From the NCBI RefSeq assembly GCF_001545075.1, contig NZ_FCOB02000002.1:186001-250000 (forward strand): a stretch of 64,000 nucleotides of DNA, read 5' to 3'. The notes under the pieces were generated by a model, which did not search any database, was not told the origin of the DNA, and was given only the letters and a program-made list of their open reading frames with translations. The DNA comes from Caballeronia ptereochthonis. Lineage in GTDB: Bacteria; Pseudomonadota; Gammaproteobacteria; Burkholderiales; Burkholderiaceae. Below are positions 56,104 to 64,000 of the stretch, one piece after another. Position 1 is the first letter of the stretch. Each line of letters starts with the position of its first letter. The translations under genes and the position numbers were made by a program.

Positions 56104-57174
56104 TCAGGCGCATTCGTACCAGTCTTTCGAACGATTGACGATGCGCACCACCAGCAGCATGACCGGCACCTCGATCAGCACGCCCACGACCGTCGCAAGC
56201 GCGGCACCTGAGTTGAAACCGAACAGGCCGATCGCGGTGGCGACAGCCAGTTCGAAGAAGTTCGATGCGCCGATCAGCGCCGATGGGCAGGCGACATTGT
56301 GCGTTTCGCCGACCGCGCGATTGAGCCAGTACGCAAGGGCCGAGTTGAAGAACACCTGGATCAGGATCGGGATGGCCAGCAGGACAATGACCAGCGGCTG
56401 CTTCAGGATGGCCTCGCCCTGGAACGCGAACAGCAGCACCAGCGTCGCGAGCAGGGCGGTAATGGACCAGGGGCCGATCTTCGCCAACGCTGCATCGAAT
56501 GACGCCTGTCCCCTGGCGAGCAGCAACTTGCGCAGGATCTGTGCGAGGACCACCGGGATCACGATATAGAGCGCAACGGAGGTGAGCAGTGTCGCCCAGG
56601 GCACCGTAATCGCGGAGATGCCGAGCAGCAGGCCAACGAGCGGCGCGAAGGCGACCACCATGATGCTGTCGTTCAGGGCCACCTGCGACAGCGTGAACAG
56701 CGGATCGCCGCCGGTCAGCCGGCTCCAGACGAACACCATCGCCGTGCACGGCGCAGCAGCCAGCAGGATGAGGCCCGCGACGTAGCTGTCGAGCTGCGCG
56801 GCAGGCAGCATCGGCGCGAAGAGGTGCTTGATGAAAATCCAGGCAAGCAACGCCATCGAGAACGGCTTCACCAGCCAGTTCACAACGAGCGTAACGCCGA
56901 TCCCCTTGATGTGCTGACGGACTTCATGCAAGGAGCCGAAGTCGACCTTGACGAGCATCGGGATGATCATCACCCAGATCAGCAGGCCGACCGGGAGATT
57001 GACCTGGGCGTATTCCATCCGGCCGATCGTCTGGAAGACGCCTGGCAGAATCTGGCCGAGCACGATGCCGGCGACGATGCACAGTGCAACCCAGACGGTC
57101 AGGTATCGCTCGAAGAAGCTGATGGCCGGTTTCGAAGCGGTGCTTCTCGAAGCGGCAACATTGGGGGTGTTCAT
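56104..57174 (-). CDS. acr3: Arsenite efflux protein Acr3
   Basis: A 356-residue, 10-helix Acr3-type permease. Marks are the cysteine helix [19 protein letters not shown] (family Cys for As(III)) and [39 protein letters not shown]. It expels As(III). It lies between arsC and arsH, with 19- and 23-bp gaps. Confidence 0.93.
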   Translation of the reverse strand: MNTPNVAASRSTASKPAISFFERYLTVWVALCIVAGIVLGQILPGVFQTIGRMEYAQVNLPVGLLIWVMIIPMLVKVDFGSLHEVRQHIKGIGVTLVVNWLVKPFSMALLAWIFIKHLFAPMLPAAQLDSYVAGLILLAAAPCTAMVFVWSRLTGGDPLFTLSQVALNDSIMVVAFAPLVGLLLGISAITVPWATLLTSVALYIVIPVVLAQILRKLLLARGQASFDAALAKIGPWSITALLATLVLLFAFQGEAILKQPLVIVLLAIPILIQVFFNSALAYWLNRAVGETHNVACPSALIGASNFFELAVATAIGLFGFNSGAALATVVGVLIEVPVMLLVVRIVNRSKDWYECA

Positions 57175-57197
57175 GGGACGACTCGGCGGAGAAGGGT

Positions 57198-57692
57198 TCA
57201 GCTTTGCTGGATGTCGTTCAGCGCTTGCTGAAGCCCGGCATCACTCAGACGGTCCAGCGGAAGTTCAAGCAACTGCAGCATGCGATAGCCGATCGCCTGG
57301 CGTGTGAGTTCGAACGCCTGCCGCTTGCCTTCATCGCCGCCTGGCGCGTTCGACGGGTCGGCATAGCCCCAGTGGACCTTGACCGGGCTACCTGGCCAAA
57401 GCGGACATTGTTCGGCAGCCGCGCTGTCGCAGACCGTGATGACGATGCGCATTTGCGGAGCGCCGTCATTCGCGAATTCATCCCAGCTCTTGCTGCGATA
57501 GCTTTCCTTATCGAGACCCGCGTTCGTCAGCGCTTCGAGGGCGAACGGATTGATGCGACCGCTCGGGGCACTGCCTGCGCTGTACGCGCGGACGTCCTTG
57601 CGGAGCTTCCGGGCCCAATGGTTCAGCATGCCCTCGGCTAGCACACTCCGGGCGGAATTGTGAGTGCACAGGATGAGTACGTTCGTGGTCAT
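57198..57692 (-). CDS. arsC: Arsenate reductase, LMW-phosphatase/thioredoxin type
   Basis: A 164-residue reductase: P-loop CTHNSARS (C9), then redox cysteines C88 and C96 in VCDSAAAEQCPLWPG. It reduces arsenate to arsenite using thioredoxin or glutathione. It is the complete copy of two; the truncated copy is 13 bp upstream. Confidence 0.92.
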   Translation of the reverse strand: MTTNVLILCTHNSARSVLAEGMLNHWARKLRKDVRAYSAGSAPSGRINPFALEALTNAGLDKESYRSKSWDEFANDGAPQMRIVITVCDSAAAEQCPLWPGSPVKVHWGYADPSNAPGGDEGKRQAFELTRQAIGYRMLQLLELPLDRLSDAGLQQALNDIQQS

Positions 57693-57705
57693 GGCGGAAG
57701 GTGCC

Positions 57706-58050
57706 TTATTGCTTGCCGATATCGTGGGCGGCCTTGTTCACGGCCGCGGCGTCCAGTTTCTCGAGAGGCAGCGAGAGGAATAGTTCGATCAGGCGCTTCA
57801 ATGTAACAGCGGCGTCCCGGATCGCCTGCTGCTTGCGCTCCTCATTGCGTTTGACCGAAGCGGGATCGGCTAGATACCGAATTTCTGCAGCGCTTGCAGC
57901 CGTAGGGATTGACCCGCCCTTGGGGTGACTGCCTGCGGAATACGCCTTGAAGCGGCCACGACCCGATTGATTCATCAAGCCTTCGCCCAGGATGAATCGA
58001 GCCGAATTACCCGTACAGATGAACAGGACGTTGTAGATTCTGTCAGCCAT
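57706..58050 (-). pseudogene. arsC copy with in-frame internal deletion
   Basis: The 114-residue frame keeps the P-loop CTGNSARF (C12) and the C-terminal [21 protein letters not shown]...DIGKQ. It lacks about 50 central residues where the second and third redox cysteines should lie ([26 protein letters not shown] bridges the gap). It cannot complete the thioredoxin-type cycle. It lies between arsI and the complete arsC and may still be translated. Confidence 0.8.
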
Positions 58051-58059
58051 GACGTGCTT

Positions 58060-58542
58060 TCAGCAGCAAGCCGAACCGACGGGTTTCACAGGAACACCGA
58101 CGGGTTTGCCACGCGGAGCGCAGCAAGCCGATGCCGATGCCGCTGTCGACGGCGATTCCTGCCGGCTTTCGCCATAGACCAACGCGCTGTCGAGCGTATG
58201 GAAATGTTCCCAGGCGATGCCCTGTGGATCGACAATCCAGTGCTTGTCGCTGCGCGCATAGCAGCACGTGGTTTCGCCCTGATCGAGCAGGGCCATGTCC
58301 GCGGCCTTCGCCCTCTCCGAGAGCTCGGCCAGCTCCCCTGCGTCCTCCACCTGGAAGCCCAGGTGGTCCACACCGACCTTCGTGCCACGCGTCGAAATCG
58401 CAAAATTCACGCGAGGATCGTCCAGCATCCATTTCGCGTAATCTGCTTCGACGCGCGCCGGTTCCGCGGCGAACAGCTTCGTATAGAACGCGACACTGAC
58501 TGCAAGATCGTCAACGTGGACATGGATGTGAAACCGCTTCAT
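58060..58542 (-). CDS. arsI: ArsI/CadI family C-As lyase (glyoxalase fold)
   Basis: A 160-residue vicinal-oxygen-chelate protein: iron ligands probably in FHIHVHVD (start), VDHLGFQ (H60) and WEHFHTL (E112), and the vicinal cysteines C93-C94 in ETTCCYARSDKHWI that mark ArsI. It would cleave the carbon-arsenic bond of methylarsenite using oxygen. A Cys-rich tail (ACCAPRG...SACC) may bind As(III). Its place before arsC supports this over CadI. Confidence 0.88.
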   Translation of the reverse strand: MKRFHIHVHVDDLAVSVAFYTKLFAAEPARVEADYAKWMLDDPRVNFAISTRGTKVGVDHLGFQVEDAGELAELSERAKAADMALLDQGETTCCYARSDKHWIVDPQGIAWEHFHTLDSALVYGESRQESPSTAASASACCAPRGKPVGVPVKPVGSACC

Positions 58543-58554
58543 GAAGGTTCTCCG

Positions 58555-58878
58555 TCAGCATTTGCATGAGTCCGCGCCCGGCTCAAGGCAAGCCTGGCCC
58601 TGGCAGCAGTTTTCGGTCAGAAAGCCCAGGAGCGCATTCATCTGCTCGAAGGCGGTCCGATAGATCAGGCTGCGCCCATCGCGCTCCTGCGTGATCAGGC
58701 CCGCGTGCATCAGCTCTTTCAGATGAAAGGACAGCGTCGCGTTGGGAATATCGAGTTGCTCGGCGATGGCGCCCGGCGTCAGCCCTGCGGGACCGGCCAC
58801 GACCAGCATCCGGAACACACGCAGGCGAAGCCCGTGAGCAAGCGCCGCAAGGGCGCGGATGACATCGTTCTCTTCCAT
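58555..58878 (-). CDS. arsR: ArsR-family arsenite-responsive repressor
   Basis: A 107-residue winged helix (GLTPGAIAEQLDIPNATLSFHLKELMHAGLITQERDGRSLIY). No Cys lies in the recognition helix; instead a C-terminal cluster (C91, C92, C97, C105, C107) likely binds As(III), a variant sensor layout. It is the first gene of the ars operon. A dyad lies at the start codon. Confidence 0.88.
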   Translation of the reverse strand: MEENDVIRALAALAHGLRLRVFRMLVVAGPAGLTPGAIAEQLDIPNATLSFHLKELMHAGLITQERDGRSLIYRTAFEQMNALLGFLTENCCQGQACLEPGADSCKC

Positions 58879-58898
58879 ATTTCCAATATAGTAGAAAT
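58879..58898. promoter_or_regulatory. Dyad at the arsR start, probable ArsR operator
   Basis: ATTTC (58879-58883) and GAAAT (58894-58898) flank 10 bp of AT-rich DNA directly before the arsR ATG at 58878, unlike the GC-rich surroundings. It probably overlaps the promoter, giving self-repression. Confidence 0.5.
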
Positions 58899-58944
58899 GA
58901 TGACGCGAGGCAAGTGAGTGTGAATGCCGGTGACCCGCACCGAC

Positions 58945-59068
58945 CGATGCGCGACTCGTCGATGCAGGCGCCGCGGAAGACGGCGCGCACCGGGCGCAGC
59001 AACTCGCGCTCACGGAGTACCGCGCGGGCCTCGCGGTCGGCAGACTGACGCGCGCTTTCTCTCGTCCA
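58945..59068 (+). pseudogene. Possible fragment of an outer-membrane efflux factor
   Basis: One frame reads GAAEDGAHRAQQLALTEYRAGLAVGRLTRAFSR, similar to the helix near the C-terminus of OprM/NodT channels (AQQALxLTxxRYRAG), then ends. It is followed by the EmrB fragment, so both may descend from one drug-efflux operon. The match is weak. Confidence 0.3.
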
Positions 59069-59108
59069 ATTATCTGACATGTCAGTCATAGACCGAACAG
59101 GTGATGCA

Positions 59109-59351
59109 ATGAATCCGGCCACGCAACCCGCGCCGCTGCAAGGCGGGAAGCTCGTTCTTGCGACACTCGCCGTCGCGCTCGCTACCTTCATGAACGTGCT
59201 CGACTCGTCGATCGCCAAGGTCGCGATTCCGACCATCGCGGGCAATCTCGGCGTCTCCGTCTACGAAGGCGGTGGCCGGCCCGCTGATTCCATCGCAAAA
59301 GCCGGCGCGCCCGGTTCGTCAATCATCATACGCATGCAGAAACCTGGCTAA
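59109..59351 (+). pseudogene. Truncated EmrB/QacA-type (DHA2) transporter
   Basis: The first 55 residues (MNPATQPAPLQGGKLVLATLAV...IPTIAGNLGVSVYEG) match the N-terminus and TM1 of EmrB-type 14-helix drug pumps. After YEG the frame reads unrelated sequence and stops 25 codons on. The remaining about 450 residues are missing. A CTGACATGTCAG dyad (59074-59085) lies just upstream. Confidence 0.8.
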
Positions 59352-59461
59352 TCATTCCGCCAAATCCTAGCCATCGTCCGACCATTTTCATTTGCTGGCG
59401 CCGTCGCAGACAATAATCGCGAGAGCATCGGCCTGGCCCCTCGAATTCGGGAGATCCGCAG

Positions 59462-61297
59462 ATGAAAGGGCACGTGACGGTTGGCGTGATTGCACTCGCT
59501 TTCGCAGCGCTGGTCGCCGGCTGCAGCGGCGGCGGTTCGGGCTCGGACCCCGGCTCGACTACCCAGGGCGCTGCGCCGGCGTCGAGTCCATCGTCCGGGC
59601 CGTCAAGCCCGTCGGCCGCGTCGGATGCTTCCACCGCATCGAGCCCAGTGGCTGCTTCGAGCCCAGCGGCACCGGCATCGAGTCCACCGGCCGCGGCGTC
59701 GAGTCCATCGACGGCATCCTCGCCGAGCGGCGCGAGCGCGCCATCGGGCGCCAGTACGCCCGCGAGGAATCCGCCATCGGCATCCAATCCGATGGACGTG
59801 ACCACCTATCACAACGACATCCGTCGCACCGGCCAGCAACTCGCGGAAACCAGACTCACGCTCGCGAACGTCAACGCCTCCACATTCGGCAGGCTGGGCT
59901 TCTATTCCGTTGATGGCGCCGTCGATGCTCAACCGCTCTTCCTCGCGAACGTGCCGATAGCGGGCGGAACGCATAACGTGCTTTACGTCGTGACGGAGAA
60001 CGCGAGCGCGTATGCCTTCGATGCGGACACCGGCACGGTACTCTGGCGCGTCTCCACGGTGCCCACGGGCGAGACGCCAAGCGACGACCGCGGCTGCAAC
60101 CAGATCTCGCCGACCATCGGCATCACGGCGACGCCCGTCATCGACCGCTCGCGTGGGCCGAATGGCACGATCTATATGGTCGGCATGTCGCGCGACAGCG
60201 GCGGCGGCTATCATCAACGCCTTCATGCGCTGGACATCACCACGGGCGCCGAGCTCTTCAACGGTCCCGCCGAGATCACGGGCTCGTATCCCGGCACCGG
60301 GTCGGGCAGCGTGAACGGCGTCGTGCCGTTCACGCCCGGCCAGTATGTCGAGCGCGCATCGCTGCTGCTGCTGAACGGCGTCATCTATACGGGCTGGAGC
60401 TCGCACTGCGATACGCCGCCGTACACCGGCTGGGTCATCGGCCATAGCGCGGACACGCTCAAGCAGACGGGCGTCCTCAACGTCACGCCGAACGGCGAGA
60501 TGGGCGGCATCTGGATGAGCGGCGCGGGGCTCGCATCCGATGGCACGTCGATCTATTTCCTCGACGGCAACGGCACCTTCGACCCGACGACCAACGCGCA
60601 GGACATGCCCAACAAGGGCGATTTCGGCAATGGCTTCCTGAAGGTCAGCCCGACTCCCACGCTCCACGTGGCCGATTACTTCGAGCCGTCGGACACGGTG
60701 CAGCAATCGAACGCGGACCTCGATCTCGGCTCGGGCGGCGTGCTGGTGCTGCCCGATCTCGTCGACATCAACGGCAACGTCAGGCATCTCGCGATGGGCG
60801 GCGGCAAGACGCGCGCGCTCTTCATCGTGAATCGCGATTCCATGGGCAACTTCGATTCGAACGGCGATCACATCTATCAGGAGCTCTTCTCGACGATCTT
60901 CGGCCCCATGTTCAGCGCGCCCGCGTATTACAACAACACGGTGTACGTCGGTCCGGCGGGCGATCATCTCAAGGCGCTGCCGATCACCAACGCGGTGTTC
61001 GCGACGACCGCATCGAGCCAGAGCTCGCAGAGCTGGGGCTTTCCGGGCGTCGCGCCCGTCATCTCCGCCAACGGCAGCGCGAACGGCATCGTGTGGGCGG
61101 CCGAGAACGGCACGACAGCGGTACTGCACGCCTACGACGCCGGCAATCTCGCCAACGAGCTCTACAACAGCAGTCAGTCGGGCGCGCGCGACCAGTTCGG
61201 TCCGGGCAACAAGTTCATCTCGCCGATGATCGCGAACGGCAAGGTCTATGTGGGCACGAAGACGGGCGTCGCGGTGTTCGGCTTGCGCGGCGGCTGA
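59462..61297 (+). CDS. PQQ-type beta-propeller lipoprotein with Ser/Pro/Ala linker
   Basis: 611 residues: lipobox VAGC (residue about 21), a Ser/Pro/Ala linker of about 90 residues built from ASSPxAA-like repeats, then a propeller of NASAYAFDADTGTVLWRVS-type PQQ repeats (from about 110). The propeller has no obvious catalytic residues, and true PQQ dehydrogenases are larger, so a scaffold or binding role is more likely. GGGAG precedes the ATG. Other role unknown. Confidence 0.8.
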   Translation: MKGHVTVGVIALAFAALVAGCSGGGSGSDPGSTTQGAAPASSPSSGPSSPSAASDASTASSPVAASSPAAPASSPPAAASSPSTASSPSGASAPSGASTPARNPPSASNPMDVTTYHNDIRRTGQQLAETRLTLANVNASTFGRLGFYSVDGAVDAQPLFLANVPIAGGTHNVLYVVTENASAYAFDADTGTVLWRVSTVPTGETPSDDRGCNQISPTIGITATPVIDRSRGPNGTIYMVGMSRDSGGGYHQRLHALDITTGAELFNGPAEITGSYPGTGSGSVNGVVPFTPGQYVERASLLLLNGVIYTGWSSHCDTPPYTGWVIGHSADTLKQTGVLNVTPNGEMGGIWMSGAGLASDGTSIYFLDGNGTFDPTTNAQDMPNKGDFGNGFLKVSPTPTLHVADYFEPSDTVQQSNADLDLGSGGVLVLPDLVDINGNVRHLAMGGGKTRALFIVNRDSMGNFDSNGDHIYQELFSTIFGPMFSAPAYYNNTVYVGPAGDHLKALPITNAVFATTASSQSSQSWGFPGVAPVISANGSANGIVWAAENGTTAVLHAYDAGNLANELYNSSQSGARDQFGPGNKFISPMIANGKVYVGTKTGVAVFGLRGG

Positions 61298-61363
61298 TGC
61301 GATCCATGCAGGTTGAGGCTGCATCGATATAAGATCGCGGTACCTCAACCTGTGGAGCGCTTC

Positions 61364-61936
61364 ATGCAACTGACCCGTCTTCTCGTTCCGACTTTCGTAC
61401 AGACGCTGAAGAGCCTGTCGGCTTGGCTCGACAAGGCCGCCGCGCATGACAGGGAACAGGGCGCGGATCCCGAAGCGCTCGTGACCCTGCGCCTCGCGCC
61501 GGACATGTATCCGCTCGCGGCACAAGTGCGCTTCGTCTGCTTTCAGGCGCAGGAGTCCGCGTATCGTTTGCGTGGAGAAGAAGTGCCGCAGGCGTTGCTG
61601 AACGTGCGGCAGGAAGGATGGAAGTCGAATGAGCAACCCGGCTCGTTGGCCGATGCTCGATCGCGTATCGCGGATGCGATCGCGTTTCTCTCCGGCCTCG
61701 CGCCGGATGCGCTCGATGCCGGGAATGACTTGCAGATCGCGCTCGATCTGCCGAACGGCATCGTCTTCGATATGACCGGCGAGCAATACGCGCGCGACTG
61801 GTCGTTGCCGCAGTTCTATTTTCACGCCGTGACGGCGTACGCGATTCTGCGCCATCACGGCGTGCCGCTCGGCAAACCGGACTACGTCTCGCACATGTTC
61901 GCGTATATCCGGCCCGGCACGCTGCCGCAGGACTGA
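61364..61936 (+). CDS. DUF1993 domain-containing protein
   Basis: 190 residues of the DUF1993 family (related in fold to DinB helical bundles): LARLLVPTF-like start (MQLTRLLVPTFVQTLKSLSAWLDKAA) and QFYFHAVTAYAILRHHGVPLGKPDYV near the end. The H-containing FHAVTAYAILRHHG could bind metal as in DinB. Function unknown. Confidence 0.85.
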   Translation: MQLTRLLVPTFVQTLKSLSAWLDKAAAHDREQGADPEALVTLRLAPDMYPLAAQVRFVCFQAQESAYRLRGEEVPQALLNVRQEGWKSNEQPGSLADARSRIADAIAFLSGLAPDALDAGNDLQIALDLPNGIVFDMTGEQYARDWSLPQFYFHAVTAYAILRHHGVPLGKPDYVSHMFAYIRPGTLPQD

Positions 61937-61972
61937 AACGCCGCACGCCCGTTGCAGGCGTGCGGCGCCGCA

Positions 61973-63301
61973 TCACGCGTTGGACATCACACCGCGCTTG
62001 TCTTCCGCGCGTTCCTCGTTGCCGTGGCGCAAGCGCATGCTGCACACCGCGGCGAACAGGAGCGCCACCGCGAGACACACGAGCCCGTTCATCGCACGGC
62101 CGGTCGTCTGCTCGATGATGCCCATCACGGTCGGTCCGACGAAGCCGCCCAGCAGGCCGCACGAGTTCACGAGCCCGAGGCCGCCCGCAAGCGCGCTGCC
62201 CGAGAGGCGCGACGACGGGAACGTGAAGATGATCGACTGCACCACGAAGAACATCGAAGCGGACAGGCACACGCCCAGAAGCCCGATCGCCGGCGTCGCC
62301 CAGGCGGCGATCAGCATGCCTGACGCCATGATGACGAGCCCGCCGATCAATATGCGGCGGCTGCGCGACGAATCGCTCGCGAAGCGCGGCAGCGTGGCGG
62401 CGCCGATCGCCGCGGCAATCCACGGGGTTGCGGTGAGCAGACCGATGGTGAGCGGCGAGAAGTGCCCCGACGAGCCGATGATGCCCGGCAGGAAGAAGAT
62501 CACCGTGTAGATCGTCAGTTGATGGCAGAAGTAGACGAGAATCGCGAGCCACACCTGACGGTCCGCGAGGACGCTGCGAAATGCGCCGGCGCCGTGACCG
62601 CTGCCTTGGGCGTCCTGTTCGGCGGCGAGGCGGCGTTCCAGCGCGAGCGCTTCTTCACGCGAAAGCCAGGACGCGCTCGTCGGACGATCGGGCAGCATCT
62701 TCCACACGACGAACGCGAGCAGGATCGCGGGCAGGCCTTCGATCACGAAGAGCCATTGCCAGCCGTGAAAGCCGAGCCAGCCGTCGAGCTCGAGCAGCGC
62801 GCCGCCGAGCGGTCCGCCGACGATGTTCGCCACGCACACGCCGAGCAGGAAATAGCCCGTTGCGCGAGCGCGTTCCTCGCGTCCGAACCAGTACGTCAGA
62901 TACAGCATCACGCCGGGGAAGAGTCCCGCTTCGGCGGCGCCGAGCAGAAGGCGCATCACGTAGAACGAGGTTTCACCGGTCACGAAGGCCATCGCGACCG
63001 ACAGCGCGCCCCATGTCACCATGATGCGCGTGATCCAGAAGCGCGCGCCGACCTTGTGCATGATCAGGTTGCTCGGAATCTCGAAGAGCGCGTAGGTCAG
63101 GAAGAACAGACCCGCGCCGAGTCCGTATGCGGCGGCGGAGATGCCGAGGTCGATGCTCATCGAATGCTTCGCGAGCGCGATGTTCGTGCGATCGAGAAAG
63201 CTGATCACATAGACGATCACCAGCAAGGGCATCAGCTTGCGCAGCAGCATGGCGTTGAACGACGCGTGTTGCGCGGCGCTCGTCGTATTGGGCTTGGACA
63301 T
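61973..63301 (-). CDS. MFS transporter, anion:cation symporter family
   Basis: A 442-residue, 12-helix transporter of the ACS family: DRTNIALAK in TM1 (about 38-46), GAAEAGLFPGVMLYLTYWF, and a Pro-rich loop DRPTSASWLSREEALALERRL in the middle. Relatives import tartrate, phthalate, glucarate or other acids. The BKACE gene on the same strand is upstream by 157 bp and may share a pathway. Confidence 0.9.
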   Translation of the reverse strand: MSKPNTTSAAQHASFNAMLLRKLMPLLVIVYVISFLDRTNIALAKHSMSIDLGISAAAYGLGAGLFFLTYALFEIPSNLIMHKVGARFWITRIMVTWGALSVAMAFVTGETSFYVMRLLLGAAEAGLFPGVMLYLTYWFGREERARATGYFLLGVCVANIVGGPLGGALLELDGWLGFHGWQWLFVIEGLPAILLAFVVWKMLPDRPTSASWLSREEALALERRLAAEQDAQGSGHGAGAFRSVLADRQVWLAILVYFCHQLTIYTVIFFLPGIIGSSGHFSPLTIGLLTATPWIAAAIGAATLPRFASDSSRSRRILIGGLVIMASGMLIAAWATPAIGLLGVCLSASMFFVVQSIIFTFPSSRLSGSALAGGLGLVNSCGLLGGFVGPTVMGIIEQTTGRAMNGLVCLAVALLFAAVCSMRLRHGNEERAEDKRGVMSNA

Positions 63302-63458
63302 GATGGCTCCCGGGATCAAAGTGGACGCGCCATGCGCGTATGCGGTGCGGTGTCGGGAAGGCGTTGAGCGTTCAAGGAAAGTGTCTCCGTAAGCGTTGTA
63401 GTTTTATTGGCGTGATGGCGTGAGCACGCGCCGCATGCACGGCGCGTGCGATCGACGA

Positions 63459-64000
63459 TCAGAAGTTCACGTTGTCGCCGCCCTTGAGGGACAGCATCCG
63501 GCGTGCTTCGGCAGGCGTCGCGACTTCCAGCGACAGGCCTTCGATGACCTGCCGAATCTTGCGCACCTGCGCCGCGCTCGAATCCGCGAGCTGGCCCGGG
63601 CCGATCCACAGCGAATCCTCCAGACCCACGCGCACGTTCGAGCCCTGCGCGACGCCGATCGAGCCGAGCGGAATCTGGTTGCGGCCCGCGCCGAGAATCG
63701 ACCAGACATAATCGTTGCCGAACAGGCGGTCCGCCGTGCGCTTCATATGGGCGAGGTCCTCGGGATGCGCGCCGATGCCGCCCAGCAGGCCGAACACGCT
63801 CTGCACGAAGAACGGTCCCTTGACGAGCCCGCGATCGACGAAGTGCGCAAGGTTATACAGATGCGAGATGTCGTAGCACTCGAACTCGAAGCGCGTGCCG
63901 TTGGCCGAGCACGACGTCAGGATGTATTCGATATCCGCGAACGTGTTCTTGAACACGAGATCACGGCTCTTCTCGAGATGCTGGCGCTCCCAGTCGTGCT
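63459..64000 (-). CDS. BKACE family (DUF849) beta-keto acid cleavage enzyme, partial
   Basis: The C-terminal about 180 residues are in the window; the gene continues past the right edge, since the frame is open (HDWERQHLEKSRDLVFKNTFADIEYIL) to base 64000. Marks are GTRFEFECYDISHLYNLAHF, GAGRNQIPLGSIGVAQGSNVRVGLEDSLW. BKACE enzymes condense a beta-keto acid with acetyl-CoA and cleave it to acetoacetate and a CoA ester. The true substrate varies. Confidence 0.87.
   Translation of the reverse strand, partial: HDWERQHLEKSRDLVFKNTFADIEYILTSCSANGTRFEFECYDISHLYNLAHFVDRGLVKGPFFVQSVFGLLGGIGAHPEDLAHMKRTADRLFGNDYVWSILGAGRNQIPLGSIGVAQGSNVRVGLEDSLWIGPGQLADSSAAQVRKIRQVIEGLSLEVATPAEARRMLSLKGGDNVNF

Noticed and set aside
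59462..59790. Ser/Pro/Ala linker repeat as a possible DNA satellite or CRISPR-like repeat
   Set aside because: The repeats are degenerate codon-level repeats inside a reading frame, with no unique spacers.
59603..61894. 763-codon minus-strand open frame opposite the PQQ lipoprotein
   Set aside because: Composition is typical of antisense GC-rich frames and no domain is visible; the plus-strand protein has a signal, lipobox and propeller repeats.
1..64000. CRISPR arrays, tRNA, rRNA, intact insertion sequences or prophage genes
   Set aside because: I looked for regularly spaced repeats, cloverleaf-like sequence, transposase motifs and phage proteins and saw none.

Overview
The window is high-GC DNA with short intergenic gaps, ATGA-type overlaps, DUF4148 and aromatic-CoA genes typical of Burkholderiaceae. 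Paraburkholderia or Caballeronia is my best guess from gene content; no rRNA, tRNA or CRISPR array was seen.

Left part (0-13 kb): a divergent MocR/DJ-1 pair is followed by a GntR/UTRA regulator with a perfect 18-bp palindrome at its promoter. Behind it lie mtnK, mtnA and a class II aldolase, a ribose-type ABC transporter (lipoprotein binding protein, double ATPase, permease), a 132-bp imperfect palindrome, and dhaK-dhaL. Together these look like uptake of a 5-modified pentose, C1 phosphorylation, isomerisation, aldol cleavage to dihydroxyacetone phosphate plus an aldehyde, and a further ketose-kinase step. A ProP-like MFS gene converges on dhaL.

13-24 kb: a small secreted protein, an orphan dipeptide-type binding protein, and an eight-gene minus-strand operon for 2-aminobenzoyl-CoA (anthranilate) degradation with its own MarR regulator and a strong promoter/dyad at 23957-23992.

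24-33 kb: a DUF4148 protein, a tripartite RND efflux operon (permease, adaptor, outer-membrane factor), and a convergent CusRS-like two-component pair.

33-40 kb: a patch that looks less GC-rich by eye, with an HpnI-like glycosyltransferase and HpnL-like membrane protein, a 56-residue small ORF, a decayed receiver fragment, a COG4705 membrane protein with a small exported partner, and a PmrAB/QseBC-like two-component system. Three tandem 11-bp-period boxes of the PmrA type lie upstream of the glycosyltransferase, the COG4705 gene and the two-component operon, which suggests one regulon.

40-54 kb: a second sugar ABC transporter with a GntR/FCD regulator, an EF-G2-like GTPase, a YbaK deacylase, argC divergent from a LysR gene, an NTF2-like protein, an NAD(P)-binding reductase, and an SDR divergent from another LysR gene.

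54-59.4 kb: a secreted transglutaminase-like cysteine protease and an arsenic operon (arsR-arsI-truncated arsC-arsC-acr3-arsH). The operon shows rearrangement: an arsC gene with an internal deletion, and an arsH whose first 16 residues read like the start of a glutaredoxin-type ArsC. Beside it are fragments of a drug-efflux locus. 59.4-64 kb: a PQQ-propeller lipoprotein, a DUF1993 protein, an MFS transporter, and a BKACE-family (DUF849) gene that runs off the right edge.
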